NCBI GenBank assembly: GCA_035645275.1
Contig: DASQMX010000026.1
Coordinates: forward strand, 1 to 64,000
Reading direction: 5' to 3'
DNA length: 64,000 nucleotides
Origin: Paranoxybacillus sp035645275
Lineage (GTDB): Bacteria > Bacillota > Bacilli > Bacillales > Anoxybacillaceae
Below the pieces are notes generated by a model. That model was not told the DNA's origin. It saw only the letters and a program-made list of their open reading frames with translations, and did not search any database. The position numbers and the translations under genes were made by a program. Shown here piece by piece: positions 7,888 to 16,059 of this stretch; positions within the stretch are counted from its first letter, which is position 1; each line of letters begins with the position of its first letter.

Positions 7888-9066
7888 ATGCTCCGTGGGC
7901 AAAAAGTATTCTTTCGTGCATCGAAAACGGATCTCAAGCGGCTCTACGCCTGCAATCGCGAGTCGGCTCTTGTTTGGAATGAGTGTCTTCGATTAGCGAA
8001 GGAATACTTCCTTCAGTACGGACGATGGATCTCGAAAAGCGAACTGCAAAAGCAAACAAAAGGAAAGTTCCGTCTTCACAGCCAGTCCATTCAAGCTGTA
8101 TGCCACAAATATGTCTTCGCTCGACAATCCGCTCAAAAAGCCATCCAACAAGGACTTCGCCATGCTCGTTATCCCTACAAGAAAAAGAAGTATTTCAACA
8201 CAAAATGGGCGAAAGACGGTTTCATGATTGATGAAAACGGGAAAATTGCATTGTCGATGGGCATCCGTAACGGGAAGAGAGAAAAGCCCATTATCGTCTA
8301 TGCCTCGAATTTACCTCAAGGAACGATCAAAGAAATCGAATGTTGTTACGATAACGGTTGGTATCTAGCTGTCACTTATGAAGATGGACAGGAAGCGAAA
8401 GCCTATCAACCGGGGCATTCGGTCGGTGTAGATTTAGGCGAAATTCATACGATGGCGGCGTTTTGTGAAAACGGTCAAGCCCTTCTCATCACCGGAAGAA
8501 AAGTGCGCTCTCTTCATCGGCTGCGGAATAAAAAACTCGCCGAGATTCAGCGACGTCAATCCAAGTGTCAAAAAGGTTCCCGTCAATGGAAGAGGTACGA
8601 GCGGGCGAAACGGTATGTTTTATCGAAATCAGAGCGGCAGCTGCGGGATGCACTTCATAAAACAACGAAGCAGTTTGTCGACTGGTGTCTGGTCCAATCC
8701 GTTTCCGACGTTTATACGGGGAAGGTCGAGGGAGTCCAGCGAAACACAAGAAAGAAAAAGCGGGCCAACCGGAAACAAGCGCAAAAGCTCTCGAATTGGT
8801 CGTTCGGGAAAGTCAAGCAGTATCTTGCGTACAAATTGGCACAGTACGGCATTCGCCTTAAGGAAGTAGAAGAGTCTTATACAAGTCAGACATGTCCTGT
8901 CTGCCAGAAGAGAAGAAAAGTATCCACCCGAATCTTTGCTTGTTCCTGTGGATACGAAGAACATCGGGACATTCATGGGGCCCGAAACATCTTGAGCAAA
9001 GCGGTATATCAAAACATCATTCCTTGGCAGGTACCGACCAAGCTGACGTATCTACGGATTGCGTAA
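7888..9066 (+). CDS. tnpB: TnpB RNA-guided nuclease of an IS200/IS605 element
   Basis: Ancestor-type relative of Cas12, a DNA nuclease guided by an RNA copied from the element's right end. Using the ATG at 7888, preceded by AAAGGAGG, the protein has 392 residues. The RuvC triad is intact: D182 in VGVDLGEIH, E281 in TGKVEGVQ, D361 in HRDIHGARN. A zinc ribbon with Cys336, Cys339, Cys352 and Cys354 lies between the last two. A longer frame opens at 7804 inside the left-end hairpin region but has no ribosome site. G+C is higher than in neighbours, in keeping with horizontal origin. All catalytic residues being present suggests an active nuclease. Confidence 0.95.
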   Translation: MLRGQKVFFRASKTDLKRLYACNRESALVWNECLRLAKEYFLQYGRWISKSELQKQTKGKFRLHSQSIQAVCHKYVFARQSAQKAIQQGLRHARYPYKKKKYFNTKWAKDGFMIDENGKIALSMGIRNGKREKPIIVYASNLPQGTIKEIECCYDNGWYLAVTYEDGQEAKAYQPGHSVGVDLGEIHTMAAFCENGQALLITGRKVRSLHRLRNKKLAEIQRRQSKCQKGSRQWKRYERAKRYVLSKSERQLRDALHKTTKQFVDWCLVQSVSDVYTGKVEGVQRNTRKKKRANRKQAQKLSNWSFGKVKQYLAYKLAQYGIRLKEVEESYTSQTCPVCQKRRKVSTRIFACSCGYEEHRDIHGARNILSKAVYQNIIPWQVPTKLTYLRIA

Positions 9067-9250
9067 GCAAGAAGTAGTAGATGGGTTGTTCCGCCCCATC
9101 GGCCCAAAGCCGATGTTGCTTACTAATCGATCGAGAAGACTTCCGATGAGTTCATCGAACAGGAGAAGACAGCCTTCTTCTGCGCTGAAGCTTCTTCGAT
9201 GGAGTTGGTAAGAAACTCCCACCTCTAAACACCGTGTAGGTGGGAGAGGT
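9067..9250 (+). ncRNA. Probable omega RNA (reRNA) scaffold at the tnpB 3' side
   Basis: TnpB guide RNAs are made from the 3' end of tnpB through the right end. This stretch has repeated short inverted segments (for example GCCCCATCGGC...GCCGATGTTGC and TCTTCTGCGCTGAAGCTTCTTCGATG) and ends with the right-end hairpin. The guide would be the flanking sequence just after about 9250. Position and activity are inferred. Confidence 0.5.
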
Positions 9251-9309
9251 TCATGAGGAAAGCCAGCTCTTTTTCTGAGACGGTTACAGACAGCAAAACG
9301 ACCAATTTG

Positions 9310-9337
9310 AAAGCCGCTCGTTATGATGAGCGGCTTT
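9310..9337. terminator. Hairpin beyond the TauE/SafE gene
   Basis: AAAGCCGCTC and GAGCGGCTTT pair around an 8-nt loop. It lies between the tnpB element and the convergent permease gene. T runs are weak on both sides. Confidence 0.5.
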
Positions 9338-9386
9338 GAGTGGTTCAAACTAAAAAAACATGCCAAGGTGATTAGGACTCCTATTC

Positions 9387-10271
9387 TTATGAAGCTAAAT
9401 TATTTGACAATTGCATTTTTCGGTGATTTCGAATCGCCCACCATAAAGAAGTCCCCCATCCGAATAAGATCGCTGCATACACGGATGTATGCAAATCTTC
9501 GGAAATTCCCCAAGAATGTAATAATGTACGCACGTTAGTTAAAATAATGAGTCCTCCAACGAGAACGCCAAGTAAATGAGATGGCATGATTTTGACGAGC
9601 CATGCGGCAATCGGTGCGGCCATCAGTCCTCCAAGCATCAGCGTTCCGACCCAAAACCAATTGACCTCTTCCCAACCTAATGAAATTAAAAATCCAAGTG
9701 TCGCAGAAACTGCAACAGCAAATTCGGCCGTATCTACTGTACCAATCACTTTACGTGTTTCAATTCCTCTTTTTGTGAGAAGAACCGGAGTCGTAATAGG
9801 TCCCCATCCTCCTCCACCGGTCGAATCGAGAAAACCCGCTAGTAACCCTAATGGAATGAGCTGCTTGTTTGATAACTTTTTATGATTTGTTTGTTCTTTG
9901 GGTGAACGAAGAAAGAGAAACCGATACATGATATAAAAACCAAGTGCTAATAGAAAAAGAGATACATACGGTTTAATGATATCGCCAGGAAGATTGCTTA
10001 AGAAGCATGCGCCAACAAACGCCCCGATGGCACCAGGAAGGATGAGCCTTAACACCATCTGCCGATCAACATTCCCAAACTTCAAATGGGAAACACCGGA
10101 AGCTGCCGTTGTCACGACTTCTGCTAAATGAACGGAGGCCGAAGCTACCGCTGGAGCAATGCCAAAGGTGAGCAACAATGTCGTCGAAGTTACTCCATAA
10201 GCCATCCCAAGCGATCCATCAATCAGTTGAGCAATCATTCCAATCATCACAAAAACAATAAGTTTTTTCAT
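9387..10271 (-). CDS. TauE/SafE family (TSUP) sulfite/organosulfur permease
   Basis: A 294-residue membrane protein with two repeats of the TSUP fold: IAQLIDGSLGMAYGVTSTTLL near the N-terminus (split here: the motif spans about residues 12-32) and LAGFLDSTGGGGWGPITTP around residue 150. About eight membrane segments. The family exports or imports sulfite, sulfonates and related anions; B. subtilis YtnM is the nearest relative I recognise. The leader contains a TTGACA promoter and a long attenuator-like hairpin. Substrate is uncertain. Confidence 0.88.
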   Translation of the reverse strand: MKKLIVFVMIGMIAQLIDGSLGMAYGVTSTTLLLTFGIAPAVASASVHLAEVVTTAASGVSHLKFGNVDRQMVLRLILPGAIGAFVGACFLSNLPGDIIKPYVSLFLLALGFYIMYRFLFLRSPKEQTNHKKLSNKQLIPLGLLAGFLDSTGGGGWGPITTPVLLTKRGIETRKVIGTVDTAEFAVAVSATLGFLISLGWEEVNWFWVGTLMLGGLMAAPIAAWLVKIMPSHLLGVLVGGLIILTNVRTLLHSWGISEDLHTSVYAAILFGWGTSLWWAIRNHRKMQLSNNLAS

Positions 10272-10383
10272 GTCCCCATCCCCTCCAACATCGTATTATT
10301 TTTTTTGCAATCTATGAACTAGAAAGACCTCACTTCTAAATGAACAGTGCTTTTTTAGTTCACACTTCCCCCTTCCACTAGAA

Positions 10384-10421
10384 AAGGCACGAAATCGTTA
10401 CGGGTAACGACTTCGTGCCTT
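10384..10421 (-). terminator. Long hairpin in the permease leader
   Basis: AAGGCACGAAGTCGTTA and TAACGATTTCGTGCCTT (minus strand) form a 17-bp stem with one mismatch, followed by TTC. Lying between the promoter at about 10500 and the permease start at 10271, it would act as an attenuator if it stops transcription. Confidence 0.6.
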
Positions 10422-10482
10422 CAGTTTGTCTGATCAGCATTTAGATATTAGAACTTTCGAATAATTATTTTATTAATTCCTA

Positions 10483-10511
10483 CATTAATACCAATTAATC
10501 CTATTTGTCAA
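10483..10511 (-). promoter_or_regulatory. Promoter for the TauE/SafE permease
   Basis: Minus-strand TTGACA (10511-10506) is followed by 17 nt and TTAATG, or at a 15-nt spacing by TATTAA. The AT-rich repeats TTAATTGGTATTAATG around it may hold an operator. Confidence 0.5.
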
Positions 10512-10525
10512 GTGTGTTTTAAAAA

Positions 10526-10556
10526 TAAAAAGCAACCCACTATGTGGTTTGCTTTT
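10526..10556 (-). terminator. Terminator of mta
   Basis: On the minus strand AAAGCAAACCACATAGTGGGTTGCTTTTTATTTTT: stem AAGCAAACCAC/GTGGGTTGCTT and a T run. Confidence 0.8.
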
Positions 10557-10593
10557 GCTGTTCAAAAATGACAAAAAGGAATGGGATATTGAT

Positions 10594-11358
10594 TTATCTC
10601 TTCTCATGGCGATCACAGTAAATGTGCATCGCTTCACGTAAAAAGGCGGCTAATCCTTTTTGATATTTGTCAATATTTTTTGTAAATCTCTCATCGTTAA
10701 CATACAGGTCGCCAAGCCCGCGGAAAATTTCAAGCGTGCAATCGTAAAAATAGTCCGTAAATAATTGTCTCAACTCGCTCACCGCTTCTTGAACTTGCGC
10801 GTCTTCAGGACCGTACTCCATGCGAGCGATGATTTTTTTATAAATCTCATCCCATTTAGACATAATTGTTGCCCAATCTTCTTTTGAATACGTTGATGTT
10901 CGTTGCTCTACTTGTTCCACCATTTCTTTGCCGTATTTTTCTCTAGCCTCTTGCGCATATTTCTTCTGATGCTCTTCAATTTCTCTCATATTGAACCCTT
11001 TAAACATCTCTTTCTTTTCCATTTTGCTTCTTCCTTCAATCGATTGAATCGTTTTTTCAACGGTTTTAATCATTTCTTCAAGCCGCTCTTTCTTTTTTAT
11101 CAACACTTCTTTATGAACTTGTAATGCTTGTTTTCGGTCAAAGTTAGGATGATCGAGAATGTTTTTAATTTCTTGCAGGCTAAATCCCATTTCTTTAAAG
11201 AAAAGAATTTGTTGCAAGCGCTCAAGATTTTGCTCGGAATAAAGCCGATATCCAGACGTTGTCACCGCTTCAGGAACAAGAAGGCCGATTCGATCATAAT
11301 AGTGAAGAGTGCGTACACTAATCCCCGTCATATCAGCGACTTCCCTAACTTTATACAT
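10594..11358 (-). CDS. mta: MerR-family activator with TipA effector domain (Mta-like)
   Basis: A 254-residue regulator with an N-terminal MerR winged helix (KVREVADMTGISVRTLHYYDR; GYRLYSEQNLERLQQI), a long dimerisation coiled coil (about 75-115) and a C-terminal TipAS domain (about 120-254) that binds drugs. B. subtilis Mta (257 residues) activates its own gene and the multidrug exporters bmr and blt. The gene's own promoter has a 19-bp spacer with a dyad, the mark of MerR activation by DNA untwisting. No drug exporter is adjacent on the same transcript. Confidence 0.9.
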   Translation of the reverse strand: MYKVREVADMTGISVRTLHYYDRIGLLVPEAVTTSGYRLYSEQNLERLQQILFFKEMGFSLQEIKNILDHPNFDRKQALQVHKEVLIKKKERLEEMIKTVEKTIQSIEGRSKMEKKEMFKGFNMREIEEHQKKYAQEAREKYGKEMVEQVEQRTSTYSKEDWATIMSKWDEIYKKIIARMEYGPEDAQVQEAVSELRQLFTDYFYDCTLEIFRGLGDLYVNDERFTKNIDKYQKGLAAFLREAMHIYCDRHEKR

Positions 11359-11376
11359 CCCCTCACCTCCAATTCA

Positions 11377-11407
11377 ATCGTAAGCTATGACGTAACGTTA
11401 GAGTCAA
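11377..11407 (-). promoter_or_regulatory. MerR-type promoter with 19-bp spacer for mta
   Basis: TTGACT (11407-11402) and TACGAT (11382-11377) are separated by 19 nt containing CTAACGTTACGTCATAG, matching the TipA/Mta-type operator. Autoregulation is inferred. Confidence 0.8.
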
Positions 11408-11882
11408 TAAAAAATAACACACAAATTTTATATGGAATGTACAAGTAAATGATAAATAACAGAGACTAAACATTTGTTGTCACTATACAAAGAATATAAA
11501 AAACTTGGGGAGTATCTATGCAAAAGGAGTAGAAACCGTTGTTTTATTAAGCCTAAAGTATACAAGGAATCGTCGTATGTCATTATCTCAAGCAATCAAA
11601 CGCTTCTTCGTAGAAACAAACTATTAAATAAAATGCAAAAAGATTAAAACGGGATAAAAAAACAGCAGTTTAACGATGGCAACTGCTGTTTTTACTCTTT
11701 TCTCTATCCTAGAATCTTGTATCTTTCAGTTAACAACTTATTGTTCCCCTTCGGCTGCTTACGGAGTTTGAAAAAATTATTGAAAAACGTAAAACAATGA
11801 AAGCCCTTCCTCTCTTCCATCCTTGCAGCTCCGAGACCGCGCCAGTGTGATTTCAGTTTTTCAATACTTCCTGTTCAACAGA
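11408..11882. other. Intergenic stretch between mta and csp
   Basis: No intact gene. A short plus-strand frame ending at about 11626 (…VETVVLLS…AIKRFFVETNY) reads like the tail of a lost gene but cannot be assigned. A clear plus-strand hairpin terminator follows at 11659-11694. Confidence 0.4.
11659..11694 (+). terminator. Hairpin terminator with no gene before it
   Basis: AACAGCAGTT and AACTGCTGTT flank a 10-nt loop and are followed by TTT; A residues on the other side could make it bidirectional. It follows only a gene remnant. Confidence 0.6.
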
Positions 11883-11915
11883 AAAAGTGATGCCACCAAA
11901 GCGGCATCACCTTTT
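11883..11915 (-). terminator. Terminator of the cold-shock gene
   Basis: Minus-strand AAGGTGATGCCGC and GGTGGCATCACTT pair, followed by TTTC. Confidence 0.82.
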
Positions 11916-11936
11916 GTGTTCAGCAATTACTCTGTT

Positions 11937-12137
11937 TTAGCTTTTTCGTACGTTGATTGCTTGAGGACCGCGGCTGCCTTCGACAATATCTAAAGTCACT
12001 GTTTGTCCCTCTTCTAACGTTTTAAATCCTTCGCCTTGTATTGCCGAAAAATGAACAAATACATCATTGCCGCCATCTACTTCAATAAATCCAAATCCTT
12101 TTTCTGAATTAAACCATTTTACTTTACCAGTATTCAT
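11937..12137 (-). CDS. Cold-shock protein (CspB/CspD family)
   Basis: A 66-residue OB-fold RNA chaperone, the standard length. RNP1 (KGFGFIEV) and RNP2 (VFVHFSAI) are intact, with aromatic residues for single-stranded RNA/DNA binding. Such proteins melt mRNA structure at low temperature and also act during normal growth. The start follows AGGAGGAACTTAC. A long hairpin lies 67 nt upstream on the same strand, and a dedicated terminator follows. Which of the several Bacillus paralogues this is cannot be decided. Confidence 0.95.
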   Translation of the reverse strand: MNTGKVKWFNSEKGFGFIEVDGGNDVFVHFSAIQGEGFKTLEEGQTVTLDIVEGSRGPQAINVRKS

Positions 12138-12198
12138 GTAAGTTCCTCCTAAAAATAAAAAATATTTACCATTGTTCCATTACTTCATTGTTCAAAAA

Positions 12199-12265
12199 TA
12201 AAAAGCCGCACACTCATGAACTGAAGGCCTTATAAGATCGCCTACACTTCAAATGAGGTACGACT
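12199..12265 (-). terminator. Long hairpin with T run upstream of csp
   Basis: On the minus strand AGTCGTAC pairs fully (with G-U) with GTGCGGCT, enclosing a second stem CTCAT/ATGAG, and TTTTTATTTTT follows. It may terminate the broken fetB transcript or serve as a csp leader element. Confidence 0.65.
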
Positions 12266-12349
12266 TATAGCGGATCCATGATATAACGAACTAAATGGTA
12301 TTTATATCATCATAACCAATACAAACTGAAAAGTCAAGAACGATTATGA

Positions 12350-13077
12350 TTAAATTGATAGTTTGTTTGGATAAGTTTGCTTAATAAAATTTGCTTTATA
12401 AAAGGTTCGATAATTCCATATACAAACAACCATCGATGATATTGACGCAACAACAAGGAGTGTAAAAACGATAAATATTTGATATTTGACAGCCGCTATG
12501 GGTTCTGCACCAGCTAATATCATTCCTGTCATCGTACCAGGAATTTGTACAAGTCCCATTGTTTTTAATGTATCAATGGTTGGAATCATGGCGATTTTGA
12601 TCGCATTTCTTTTTATTTCTTTTTCATCCTTGCTTTTTTCATCGACTCTAATACCACACCAGAAGCAACCATTGCCGTTCCCGAAAACATCCCGGCAACC
12701 GGTATAATGTACTGCGCTTCAAACGGGATAACATGAAACATGAGCCACAAACATATGGAGGAGCTTACAGACACCGTTATCCCCAAAAACACGAACCAAA
12801 ATGTTCGTTTGAACTCGATTCCTCTTTTAGAGACGCTTATCGAAGCTGCGATTACCATGATCAACACATAACCTAGAATGATATACCATTGCTCAAATGA
12901 AAAAATGTAGGAAATAAAATAACCTAACAATAATAACTGGACAAACCCTCTGAATGACGACCAAAGGATGTCTTTTTCTAATTTTAATGTTTGTTTATAC
13001 GAAACGAAAATGGGCACAAAAATAAACAACAATATCGCCAATAATGCGGTATTATCAATTTCCTGCAAATGAAACAT
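12350..13077 (-). pseudogene. FetB/YbbM-type (UPF0014) permease, frameshifted with internal deletion
   Basis: Two frames together cover an iron-export permease of the FetB family, normally about 250-260 residues. 13077-12613 gives the N-terminal 154 residues through IIPVAGMFSGTAMVASGVVL and ends at a stop. 12610-12350 continues in another frame as RNAIKIAMIPTIDTLKTMGL and PGTMTGMILAGAEP. The region between should hold the EKLSLGATPKQA-type coupling loop that contacts the ATPase; some 25-30 residues of it are missing. No fetA ATPase gene is adjacent. The gene is therefore very likely dead. The first part starts after GAAAGGATG. Confidence 0.8.
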
Positions 13078-13196
13078 CCTTTCTTTCAGGGACTTTATTG
13101 TTTAAGGAAAAAATACGGCATTAACTAGAAACACCTCTATGTATCGCTTGTTTTCATCAAGATGAACACCTACCAATTAACTTTTCTATCATTATC

Positions 13197-13457
13197 TTAT
13201 CGAATTTCCTTCACAAATCCTATACTTCTTTCTTTATAGCCCCTTTGGAGATAAAATTGATGTGCCTGTTGTCTTTCAATACGGTTCCCGCTGTTAAATC
13301 CAATGGCTATTGCTCCTTGATTTTTGGCCCAATGTTCCGCTTCTTCCATTAATAGACTCCCTATCTCATTGTTACGATAGTTTGCAACAACCACTCTAAA
13401 AGCCTTTTTGATGTATATAAAGATTAACTTTCTTTCAGAATAGTTTACATAATTTCG
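13197..13457 (-). pseudogene. C-terminal fragment of a GNAT N-acetyltransferase
   Basis: The frame reads VVVANYRNNEIGSLLMEEAE (acetyl-CoA loop, a variant of the RNKGIG motif) and QAHQFYLQRGYKERSIGF, the last half of a GNAT domain. It remains open up to 13457 but has no start with a ribosome site and lacks the N-terminal half. A GTG at 13394 could give 65 residues, too short for activity. Confidence 0.72.
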
Positions 13458-14285
13458 TTATAGTATACTCTTCTATTCTCAAATTCTCGATGGTAAGAAG
13501 CTATAAAAAGAGTAACATAATCCTGAAAATTCCGTTCCTTAAGTTCATTGTTCCTTTTTCCATTCGTAATTTACTAATAATAGCTTGTACCATCAAATCA
13601 AAATCTTTATCACTAAATTTGAAAAAGTGTTTATTCCCTTTCCCTCTTTATAAAGAGCGGATTGTTAGATTCCATACTTTTGAAAAAGAGCAAACACTGT
13701 GTAACGATATTCAAAAGTGCTCCAAAAATTTTTTCCGTCATTATCCTCATCCTTATAACCGAAACATTTTACAATAACCCGTGGTGCTAGATAAAAAAGT
13801 GAGTATAAAAATAGCCCTTGCATGGGAATCTCGTCAAAATGAAAAGTGCCACCCTACATTTTAAAAGGAGAGTTCTCATGCAAGAGTACTTTCATTGTAC
13901 ACGAGATTTCGCTATAAACTAAAAACAATGGTCAACGATTCTACAAATAGTAGAAAAGCAACTTTCTTATATCCGTATATACTTACTTCGTCGAATTCAA
14001 CATTTGCTCAAATAGTCCGATGCCACTATCATTAGTTCTTGGAAAATTACTCGGCTTTACCTCCAAACGAGCGTGGCATCGTTTTTTAGTTGGCAATCTT
14101 TTTTCCGAAAACACTTCTATGAAAAATGGTCATTTACTATCAGATACTTGTCTACACTCAAAAAAACAGTAGACATATAATGCATTATCAAAAAAGAAAT
14201 TGTATTTGAAGCGAAGTTGAATGATATGTTTGATTTTCTGCAACCCTGGTTTTTCTTAAAAAAAGAGAACAGACGGAAGTCTTCA
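13458..14285. other. 828-nt stretch without an intact gene
   Basis: Both strands have only short frames. A minus-strand piece around 13520-13660 (reading KHFFKFSDKDFDLMVQAI then ISKLRMEKGT) has protein-like composition and may be a gene remnant of unknown family. Near 13878 ATGCAAGAGTAC follows AAAAGGAGAG but stops after 14 codons. A hairpin lies at 14018-14087. Confidence 0.45.
14018..14087 (+). terminator. Hairpin with long loop and T run
   Basis: CGATGCCAC (14018-14026) pairs with GTGGCATCG (14073-14081), followed by TTTTTT. The 46-nt loop makes it unusual for a terminator; it could be the end of a small mobile or RNA element. Confidence 0.45.
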
Positions 14286-14549
14286 CTACCGTTTGTTCCA
14301 TTTTTTGATTACCGCAAATAACTTTTTCTTTCTCTTTACCATCCGCCTTATTTCCGAAATAGAATGCCTTAGTTTTTTTATATCCCGTTTTCCTTCTATA
14401 AGATCGTAATCAGATAAATCTTTTTTTTTCTCTATTGCCTTTTCAAGTTCAGTTAAGGCTTCAGAAATCCGCTCTAATGATAACTTTATCTGAGAGGTAG
14501 ACTCCTTAGCTAGGGTGTGAACATCTTGAATAGAATGATCTCCCATCAT
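14286..14549 (-). CDS. Hypothetical basic coiled-coil protein
   Basis: An 87-residue protein not recognised. It is almost wholly helical, with heptad-like ERISEALTELEKAIEKKKD and a strongly basic C-terminus (RRMVKRKKK, KKWNKR) that could bind nucleic acid or spore polymer. The start follows AAGGAGCCAAATT. It lies 34 nt downstream of the EENALA-module gene on the same strand, so the two are probably cotranscribed; a sporulation role is only inferred from that neighbour. Confidence 0.7.
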   Translation of the reverse strand: MMGDHSIQDVHTLAKESTSQIKLSLERISEALTELEKAIEKKKDLSDYDLIEGKRDIKKLRHSISEIRRMVKRKKKLFAVIKKWNKR

Positions 14550-14583
14550 AATTTGGCTCCTTCCTTATAAAGGACAATAGCAC

Positions 14584-14925
14584 TTAATCCTCCTTACGTT
14601 TATTTGGTTTCTTAACGAATTCGAGTGTATCTTCCAGTTTTTTTAGTAAAAGCCACTCCTTCATTACAATTGTTTCCATAAGTTGAGTAACGGAACGATT
14701 TAGCTGAATAATTTCGTTATTGCTTGGCTTAGTGGGAAAATCACAGTATTTTCCCACAAATGCTTGAATTTTATCCGCTTCCGCCCGGATAAGATGAGCA
14801 AGCGCATTTTCTTCTCGAGCGACAGATTCCATTAAATCGATTAGTGTATCCTGCAGTGAACTTTGATGCCTGTCTTCAAAGCATTCAATTTCATTGTGTT
14901 TTTCTCTTTTGTGATCATCCGACAT
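14584..14925 (-). CDS. Single-module EENALA repeat protein (probable spore protein)
   Basis: A 113-residue protein with one copy of a roughly 65-residue helical module: SVAREENALAHLIRAEADKI, then a variable loop, then LNRSVTQLMETIVMKEWLLL and KLEDTLEF. The same module occurs twice in the divergent gene at 15336. Modules of this kind (ALEE/EEAALAHIINAEGEKIQ) recur in Bacillus and Clostridium spore-surface and collagen-like proteins, from memory; function is not known. The start follows AGAGGTGACAATGAA. It heads a probable two-gene transcript with 14286-14549. Confidence 0.75.
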   Translation of the reverse strand: MSDDHKREKHNEIECFEDRHQSSLQDTLIDLMESVAREENALAHLIRAEADKIQAFVGKYCDFPTKPSNNEIIQLNRSVTQLMETIVMKEWLLLKKLEDTLEFVKKPNKRKED

Positions 14926-15335
14926 TTCATTGTCACCTCTTCTCTTGATCTAATGTTTCGGAAGACACTATCAAAATATGTACCATCGTCACATTCTGTG
15001 TGTAGGCATCAATCTAATTTATAGAGCTTCGATCAAAAAAGGAAATTCTAGGTCGTTATCTTAAAATTAGAAAAAAGTATCTGTGGAACAGAAACTTCCA
15101 TGACATTTTGTACCTTAAATTTCAATTATATAGTAAGTCATTTGAAGCAGCTAAACATTTCACAAGAAAACAAAAATCCCTATCATTTAGGAGGATGCTT
15201 GTCCTAGGGGAATCACACAAATTTCAATAACAATTTAAATTTAGGCGTAAAACAGGGACAAATACCGTGCTTCACAAGAAACAAGCGAATATATTATGAC
15301 TGTAGTCAATCAATAATAAAAAAGGAGTGAGCCAA
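14926..15335. other. Divergent promoter region of the EENALA genes
   Basis: 410 nt between two divergent paralogues. AT-rich CATATTTTGA on the minus side (about 14976) and GAATATATTA on the plus side (about 15287) resemble -10 boxes of sporulation sigma factors, but -35 elements are not convincing. Confidence 0.4.
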
Positions 15336-15932
15336 ATGGCTAATATGGAAAATAACAATGAGGTGGGTGTACAGCAAGTCACCCCATCGCCATTCCCAAC
15401 ACCTTCAAATGTAGGTGCAGCGTTAAATGACCTGCTTCTTTCCATTGCAAATGAGGAAAACGCATTGGCCAATTTGATTGATGCTGAAGCGAACAAAATC
15501 CTTCGTGCACGAACAGCACTTACACCCAACGCTGCCGACTTAGCCAACTTAAACGACGTAGTCGAAAGCGCAGAAAGACTGCTACGAACAATTGTCAAAA
15601 AAAATATTGTATTGGAAACAAAAACGGAAGAGGTCCTTGATAGCGCCGCTGCCCTTGCAGGTAGACCCGATCTTGGGGTAGTAATTGGTAGTTTGCTTAC
15701 TGGATTAGTTGCTGTACTAGGCTCAATCGCTAACGAAGAATTTAGACTTGGCGATTTAATCGATGAATTAGCTGGCGTAATTAATCGGGCGTCTCAAGTT
15801 GCGGTTAATACTGATCAGTTAATTGCAGCAAACGATGTTGTAAATAGCACCCTCCGTTCCATTATCAAAAAAGAAATTGTGCTTGAAACAAAGATGCAGG
15901 ATGTGCTTGAATTTATCGAGAGATTTACTTGA
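15336..15932 (+). CDS. Two-module EENALA repeat protein (probable spore protein)
   Basis: A 198-residue protein from the ATG at 15336, which follows AAAGGAG at 8 nt; the GTG nine bases earlier overlaps that ribosome site. After a Pro-rich leader (TPSPFPTPSN) come two tandem helical modules: SIANEENALANLIDAEANKI...IVKKNIVLETKTEEVLD and SIANEEFRLGDLIDELAGVI...IIKKEIVLETKMQDVLEF, about 90 residues apart. It is a paralogue of the divergent 113-residue gene. Not secreted, no membrane segment. Spore location is inferred from similar modules remembered in exosporium-like proteins. Confidence 0.78.
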   Translation: MANMENNNEVGVQQVTPSPFPTPSNVGAALNDLLLSIANEENALANLIDAEANKILRARTALTPNAADLANLNDVVESAERLLRTIVKKNIVLETKTEEVLDSAAALAGRPDLGVVIGSLLTGLVAVLGSIANEEFRLGDLIDELAGVINRASQVAVNTDQLIAANDVVNSTLRSIIKKEIVLETKMQDVLEFIERFT

Positions 15933-16059
15933 TGTTTCCACTAGTGTTTCTTGTAAAATAGAACAGAAGGCTGTCGTCTGTTCCAAATAGGATATCACTG
16001 GGCAATTTTCTAAACGTTAAAAACCCAGAAGACAACGGATTTTGACCGAATTCCTAGAA

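Larger units (their letters stand above)
7751..9256 (+). mobile_element. IS200/IS605-family element carrying only tnpB (IS1341 type)
   Basis: The left end begins at TTTAAC (7751) and contains the hairpin CTCCCACC...GGCGGGAG (7773-7803). The right end has an almost identical hairpin CTCCCACC...GGTGGGAG (9216-9246). Between them is a single tnpB gene; no tnpA (Y1 transposase) is present, so movement would need a transposase in trans. Subterminal hairpins and no target duplication are typical of this family. Outer limits are estimated by comparing the ends with copies elsewhere in the window. Confidence 0.85.

Noticed and set aside
7983..9077. Several frames on both strands inside tnpB
   Set aside because: Higher G+C of tnpB opens shadow frames; the tnpB frame alone has family motifs.
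10272..10593. SAM (S-box) riboswitch before the sulfur permease
   Set aside because: The conserved S-box blocks are absent in both directions.
11520..11626. Tail of an RNA methyltransferase-like gene (VETVVLLS)
   Set aside because: The similarity is to a very short common peptide and the rest does not fit.
13490..13777. 95-codon plus-strand frame
   Set aside because: No ribosome site, low-complexity composition, and a more protein-like fragment lies on the other strand.
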